Source: Proteiniphilum sp. UBA4084
GTDB lineage: Bacteria; Bacteroidota; Bacteroidia; Bacteroidales; Dysgonomonadaceae
DNA length: 19,070 nucleotides
Assembly: GCA_002383605.1 (NCBI GenBank)
Contig: DFYK01000049.1
Coordinates: 1-19,070, forward strand
Direction: 5' to 3'
The notes beneath the pieces were generated by a model. It saw nothing but the letters and a program-made list of their open reading frames with translations. It had not been told where the DNA came from and did no database searches. The translations under genes and the position numbers were made by a program. Positions 16,401-19,070 of the stretch are shown here, in pieces; the stretch's first letter is position 1; each line of letters starts with the position of its first letter.

Positions 16401-16606
16401 TCACTACGGCACTTGCACTGATACCCCTTGCCGTGGGAGGAGGTTTACCTGGTAACGAAATTCAAAGTCCCATGGCAAAAGTTATTCTGGGGGGCTTACT
16501 GACTTCTACATTGCTCAATGGATTCATTATTCCAATCATTTACGTACTGACGAACAAGAAAATTGTAAAAGAGGTTATTAAAGACGACGAAATAACAGAA
16601 CAATAA
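13484..16606 (+). CDS. Heavy-metal RND efflux pump, CusA/CzcA family, atypical metal-site residues (pump 2)
   Basis: 1040 aa, full length, same fold as pump 1. N-terminal VFPDLNAPTVVV (38-49) and the RND blocks EVERLVTFPVE, GFISLFGIATRNGMLL and QSPMAKVILGGLLTST are intact. The segment-4 motif is AIAIGSLVDDAIVDVEN (396-412): D404 and E411 are kept, but the first Asp of the DFG-type motif is A398, as in CusA-type monovalent pumps. Yet the CusA methionine triad is also absent: by eye-alignment the three positions fall at N/V in INVSTLPG, E in the SEIEAPVML block, and A in HRLDAILSG. An extra Asp (D405) and D409 sit beside the motif. The substrate is therefore open: Cu/Ag, a divalent ion, or something else. 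It starts 21 bases after the adaptor and ends one base before the channel gene ATG, so the three are one operon. Confidence 0.95.
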   Translation: MLNKIIKFSLNNRMVILVTLVLLMVAGIYTASNMEVDVFPDLNAPTVVVMTEAQGMAPEEVERLVTFPVETALNGATDVRRVRSSSTTGFSVVWVEFDWGTDIYIARQIVSEKLAVVKDALPSNVGNPTLGPQSSIMGEVMIIGLTADRTSMQDLRTIADWTIRPRLLSTGGVAQVTVLGGEIKEYQILLHPEKMKHYNIRLDEVLSVVKGMNQNASGGVLNEYGNEYIIRGMLSTNNLSELKKSVVKIVNDSPILLESIAEVTVGNKAPKLGTASERGKPAVLMTVTKQPATSTMELTGKLDQSIAELQMVMPSDVKLSTDIFRQSRFIESSINNVQKSLLEGGIFVIIVLFIFLMNTRTTIISLITIPISLVVAILVLKLMGLTINTMSLGGMAIAIGSLVDDAIVDVENIFKRLRENLQKPKEEQHTVMQVVYHASKEVRLPILNSTFIIIVSFVPLFFLSGMEGRMLAPLGIAFIASLVASTIVALTLTPVLSSYLLGKEKAKNGKVDGEPLIVRFLKKYYEKALRWTLQNKKMVLGGTGVLLVITLIMFFTLGRSFLPPFNEGSFTINVSTLPGISLEESDKIGRMAEEILLSIPEVQTVGRKTGRAELDEHALGVNVSEIEAPVMLDKRSKDEILEEIRKKMKVIPGANIEIGQPISHRLDAILSGTRSNIAIKLFGTDLNSMFELGNKIKSSIQDVEGIVDLNVEQQVERPQLKITPKRELLARYGISLPEFSEIISVMLAGEVVSQVYEGNQSYDLTLKVNDDSRKSAERIKNLIIDANGRKILLGNIANILSVTGPNTINRENVSRKIVISANVTGGDLRGAVNEIQQIIDREIELPAGYHIEYGGQFESEQSASRTLLITSIFSVLAIFLLLFNQFRSVTQSTVILLNLPLALIGGIFTLFFTGGNISIPAIIGFISLFGIATRNGMLLISRYNDLQNEGLSVRESVMRGSLDRLNPILMTALTTALALIPLAVGGGLPGNEIQSPMAKVILGGLLTSTLLNGFIIPIIYVLTNKKIVKEVIKDDEITEQ

Positions 16607-16607
16607 T

Positions 16608-17792
16608 ATGAGAACAAAATATTTTTTAATAGGCATATTATCTTTTTGCCAGAACTTGTTGCTTTTTTCTCAAAACAACCTGGATGAGGTGTTGTATTCA
16701 ATCGAAAAAAACAATACAACATTGAAGGCACTTCGTCAGAGTGCCGAAGCACAAAAATTAGAGAATAAGACAGGCATTTATCTGCCCAATCCCGAAGTTG
16801 ACTTTGGGTACCTTTGGGGTACTCCGGCGCCGATAGGTAACCGTACGGATATCAATGCAGTGCAAAGGTTTGACATTCCCACTATTTCGGGAATGAAAAG
16901 CCGTCTTGCCGACAAACAAAATATTTCAGTGGAATGGCAGTTTAAATCCGAGCGGATGAATATCTTGCTTGAAGTAAAGCAACTTTGTATGGATTTGATT
17001 TTTTATAATTCCCTAAAACGCGAATTTGTGATGCGGTTATCACACGCGCAAAGTATTGCCGATATTTACGAAAAACGACTTGCAGGTGGAGATGCCAGTC
17101 GGCTGGAATATAACAAAGCGCAATTAAATCTCGTGACCGTTCAAGGTGAGTTGTCGCGGGTGGAAGTAGAGCGCGGTGTGCTGCTTTCGGAACTTAAACG
17201 TTTAAACGGAGGCATGGAAATAGTGCTGCCGGATGATCATTTTGAGCCGACCCTTCTTCCGCCTTCTTTTGAAGACTGGTATACTCTGGCAGAACAGAAG
17301 AACCCGGTACTTGCCTATGTAAAGCAGGAAACAGAGGTAAGTAAAAGTCTTTTGAAAGTGAACAGGGCGAAAGGTTTGCCTTCATTTTCGGCAGGTTATA
17401 CAAGCGAGAAAATTGTGGGTGAGCATTTTCAGGGAATAAAAATCGGTGTAACCATTCCCTTGTGGGAAAATAAAAACCGCGTGGCACAGGCAAAGGCGTC
17501 TGTGCTTGCTACCGAGGCTCGCCTGATTGATGGCAGGCAAAAGTTTTATAGCCGGGTGAAAAATCAGTATGAGCGTGCTGTGGGGTTGCAGGCCATTGCC
17601 CAAAAATACCGGAACCTGCGCAACAGTTCCAATAGCGCTGAATTGCTGAAAAAAGCGCTCGATGCGGGCGAGATTTCGTTGCTCAATTATCTGACAGAAC
17701 TTGGAATGTATTATAATATGGCCAATCTTACACTGGAGGCCGAGCGTGATTATCAAAAAGCGGTAACAGAGCTTTTGGCTGTAGAATTGTAG
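16608..17792 (+). CDS. TolC-family outer-membrane efflux channel protein (CusC/CzcC-like)
   Basis: 394 aa, within the range for CzcC-type channels. A signal peptide (about 1-21, ending LLLFSQ) has no lipobox. The mature protein shows two similar halves of long helices and short strands: half 1 with LDEVLYSIEKNN and IYLPNPEVDFGY, half 2 from about 225 (WYTLAEQKNPVLAYVKQE) with FSAGYTSEKIVG and IPLWENKNR. Helical regions (about 110-200 and 300-390) are rich in Glu, Lys, Ala and Leu. TolC proteins form trimeric barrels and alpha-tunnels that dock to the adaptor and carry substrate out. The ATG follows the pump 2 stop by one base, so coupling is likely. It is the only channel gene in the window and may also serve pump 1. 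Confidence 0.93.
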   Translation: MRTKYFLIGILSFCQNLLLFSQNNLDEVLYSIEKNNTTLKALRQSAEAQKLENKTGIYLPNPEVDFGYLWGTPAPIGNRTDINAVQRFDIPTISGMKSRLADKQNISVEWQFKSERMNILLEVKQLCMDLIFYNSLKREFVMRLSHAQSIADIYEKRLAGGDASRLEYNKAQLNLVTVQGELSRVEVERGVLLSELKRLNGGMEIVLPDDHFEPTLLPPSFEDWYTLAEQKNPVLAYVKQETEVSKSLLKVNRAKGLPSFSAGYTSEKIVGEHFQGIKIGVTIPLWENKNRVAQAKASVLATEARLIDGRQKFYSRVKNQYERAVGLQAIAQKYRNLRNSSNSAELLKKALDAGEISLLNYLTELGMYYNMANLTLEAERDYQKAVTELLAVEL

Positions 17793-17841
17793 TGTTGAAT
17801 TTAGTCGAGAGGGTAACTGATAAAACAATTTGAAACCATGC

Positions 17842-17870
17842 TTTGTGTGTACATTGTGTGTACACACAAA
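17842..17870. repeat. Inverted repeat with internal direct repeats, 3' of the efflux operon
   Basis: TTTGTGTGTAC (17842-17852) and GTACACACAAA (17860-17870) pair as a perfect 11-bp stem with a 7-nt loop. GTGTGTAC also occurs twice in direct orientation (17845-17852 and 17856-17863), so alternative pairings exist. On the plus strand the stem is followed by A rather than T, so it is not a normal plus-strand terminator, though it could protect the 3' end of the efflux mRNA. Confidence 0.6.
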
Positions 17871-17871
17871 A

Positions 17872-17903
17872 AAACGGTTTCAAAGAAATTCCTGAAACCG
17901 TTT
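17872..17903 (-). terminator. Intrinsic terminator downstream of tRNA-Met
   Basis: AAACGGTTTCA (17872-17882) and TGAAACCGTTT (17893-17903) form a perfect 11-bp stem with a 10-nt loop. On the minus strand the stem ends in a seven-T run (three in the stem, four beyond at 17868-17871), which fits termination of the tRNA transcript just past its CCA end. On the plus strand only three T follow, so it is at best a weak stop for the efflux operon. Confidence 0.75.
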
Positions 17904-17910
17904 GTGGGAG

Positions 17911-17987
17911 TGGTAGCGAGAGGGGGGCATGATCCCCCGACCTCATGATTATGAATCATGCGCTCTAACCAACTGAGCTATCTCGCC
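17911..17987 (-). tRNA. tRNA-Met (anticodon CAU) with CCA encoded
   Basis: 77 bases on the minus strand fold as a cloverleaf: acceptor GGCGAGA with TCTCGCT (first pair G-U), D stem GCTC/GAGC with loop AGTTGGTTA, anticodon stem CATGA/TCATG with loop TTCATAA (anticodon CAT), variable loop AGGTC, T stem GGGGG/CCCCC, discriminator A and encoded CCA (17911-17913). The Watson-Crick first acceptor mismatch typical of initiator tRNA is absent (it is a G-U wobble), so an elongator Met tRNA is more likely; an Ile2 tRNA read after lysidine modification also has CAT and is not excluded. The T-loop reads ATCATGC instead of the usual TTCRANN: the near-invariant T54 and A58 appear as A and T. Confidence 0.92.
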
Positions 17988-18034
17988 ATTAAAATTATAC
18001 GTTTTATTGGAAGTTTATTTCCAAATTCGAGGGG

Positions 18035-18042
18035 CAAAAGTA
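18035..18042 (-). promoter_or_regulatory. Promoter core for tRNA-Met
   Basis: On the minus strand TACTTTTG matches TAnnTTTG, with a TTG-containing element about 19-20 bp upstream (TAGTTGCAG). Initiation near 18029 leaves about 40 nt of 5' leader before the mature tRNA at 17987. Confidence 0.5.
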
Positions 18043-18190
18043 GTATATCTTTTTGAATTCTGCAACTACAAAAAGCAAAAATGTGGGCAAAAATCAGGAA
18101 AGATAATTCTGGTAATCGGAAAACCAAATTTATAGGAAGGAAATAAAAGTGAATCTGCACGGCTAAATAGCATTAGTCGCCATAAAATTG

Positions 18191-18198
18191 TAATTTTG
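18191..18198 (+). promoter_or_regulatory. Promoter core for mutS2
   Basis: TAATTTTG matches TAnnTTTG; no convincing -33 TTTG lies at the usual distance. Initiation near 18205 would leave about 35 nt before the GTG at 18241. The remaining bases between the tRNA and mutS2 are AT-rich and show nothing else I can support. Confidence 0.45.
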
Positions 18199-18240
18199 CG
18201 GTATAAATATGCGTATATCGTAACTTACAAATAGAATAAC

Positions 18241-19070
18241 GTGATCTATCCCGATAATTTTGAACAGAAAATAGAATTCAACAAAGTGCGGCAACTGATT
18301 TCCGAGCGGTGTCTAAGTGCACTGGGACGAGAGAAGGTGGAGGAGATGCACTTTTCTGCTTCTTTTGATGAGATCCGTACGCTGCTGTTCCATACCGAAG
18401 AGTTTGTCCGCATCAGGGAGCAAGAGGATGCTTTTCCGGCAGATCATTTCTACGATTTGCGGCCGGTGCTGCGACGCGTGCGTGTGGCAGGTTCGTGGAT
18501 AGACCAGGGTGCACTCTTCGAGCTGAGGCGTTCATTGCAGACCATCAACGGTATTGTGTCGTTCCTGCGTCGCGATGAAGACAAAACACCCCGATATCCG
18601 CATTTGCTTGCGTTGGCGGGGCATGTGGTGACCTTCCCGGAGATCACCAAAAAGATAGATAACCTGCTGGATGCGTTTGGACAGATGAAGGATAATGCTT
18701 CTGCCCGTCTGTCGGAGATACGGCGTGAACTGACTTCCACCGCGAACGGCATCTCCAGAAGCCTCAATGCAATCCTGCGCAAAGCGCAGGCCGACGGGTT
18801 TGTGGAAAAGGATGTGGCGCCAAGCATGCGTGACGGACGCCTGGTGATTCCGGTGAACCCTTCCTTCAAACGAAAGATCAAGGGGATCGTACACGACGAA
18901 TCGGCATCGGGCAAGACAGTCTTTATTGAACCTTCCGAAGTGGTGGAGGCCAACAACCGCATCAGGGAACTGGAGAGCGACGAACGACGCGAAATTATCC
19001 GCATACTGGTCGACTTTACCGACTATCTGCGTCCCTTTCTGCCGGATTTGCTGGAGTCGTATGAGTTCCT
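18241..19070 (+). CDS. mutS2: MutS2-family endonuclease/ATPase, N-terminal part, 3' end outside the window
   Basis: 276 codons in an open frame from a GTG at 18241 to the right edge. The GTG is the first possible start: an in-frame TAG lies 9 bases upstream. The N-terminus after the start, IYPDNFEQKIEFNKVRQLIS, and the block FIEPSEVVEANN (238-249) are typical of MutS2. MutS2 proteins combine a MutS-like core and ABC ATPase with a C-terminal Smr nuclease domain; they act on branched DNA to limit recombination, and some rescue collided ribosomes. The visible part covers the N-terminal core and the start of the helical clamp (ELESDERREIIRILVDF); the ATPase and Smr domains are off the edge, so completeness cannot be judged. 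The gene looks more GC-rich than the efflux operon upstream. Confidence 0.9.
   Translation, partial: MIYPDNFEQKIEFNKVRQLISERCLSALGREKVEEMHFSASFDEIRTLLFHTEEFVRIREQEDAFPADHFYDLRPVLRRVRVAGSWIDQGALFELRRSLQTINGIVSFLRRDEDKTPRYPHLLALAGHVVTFPEITKKIDNLLDAFGQMKDNASARLSEIRRELTSTANGISRSLNAILRKAQADGFVEKDVAPSMRDGRLVIPVNPSFKRKIKGIVHDESASGKTVFIEPSEVVEANNRIRELESDERREIIRILVDFTDYLRPFLPDLLESYEF

Noticed and set aside
1..19070. CRISPR array, insertion sequence, integrase or phage genes
   Set aside because: No regularly spaced repeats and no reading frame resembling a transposase, integrase or phage protein was seen on either strand.

Overview
The window reads as chromosomal DNA of a Bacteroidota bacterium, probably order Bacteroidales. 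The evidence is direct: promoter cores of the Bacteroidota type (TAnnTTTG, sometimes with a TTTG-like element about 19-20 bp upstream) lie before most transcription units, start codons lack strong Shine-Dalgarno sequences, S16 carries a long Lys/Ala/Glu tail, and DUF4199-type and phosphate-selective-porin-like genes occur. The family level (for example Dysgonomonadaceae) is a guess only.

Layout: (1) 1-1256, minus: an ABC-F ATPase running off the left edge, divergent from rpsP (1465-2079, plus). rpsP ends at a strong, nearly symmetric terminator that also serves the convergent minus-strand unit. (2) 2175-7203, minus: five genes in one direction, transcribed DUF4199-like membrane protein -> family 2 glycosyltransferase -> ApbE-type flavin transferase lipoprotein -> OprO/P-like porin -> two-domain DUF1080-like/PHP-like lipoprotein. 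(3) 7278-11569, minus: a heavy-metal RND pump (CzcA-like) overlapping by one base with its lipoprotein adaptor, and with no outer-membrane channel gene. (4) 11720-17792, plus, divergent from (3): a small His/Cys-rich exported protein, a second RND adaptor, a second heavy-metal RND pump and a TolC-family channel. (5) 17842-17987: two adjacent hairpins and a minus-strand tRNA-Met(CAU) with an odd T-loop. (6) 18241-19070, plus: the 5' part of mutS2, running off the right edge.

The centre of interest is 7278-17792, about 10.5 kb holding two complete inner-membrane/periplasmic metal-efflux pairs back to back around a 150-bp divergent promoter region, with one shared-looking outer-membrane channel. 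The two pumps differ at the transmembrane-4 acidic positions: pump 1 keeps the D-D-E pattern of divalent-cation pumps, while pump 2 has only the later D and E, yet lacks the three methionines that define Cu/Ag pumps of the CusA type. The His/Cys-rich protein heading the second operon is a candidate periplasmic metal-binding partner. No metal-responsive regulator gene is in the window.

The rest is largely ordinary housekeeping content. No CRISPR array, insertion sequence, integrase or transposase was seen.
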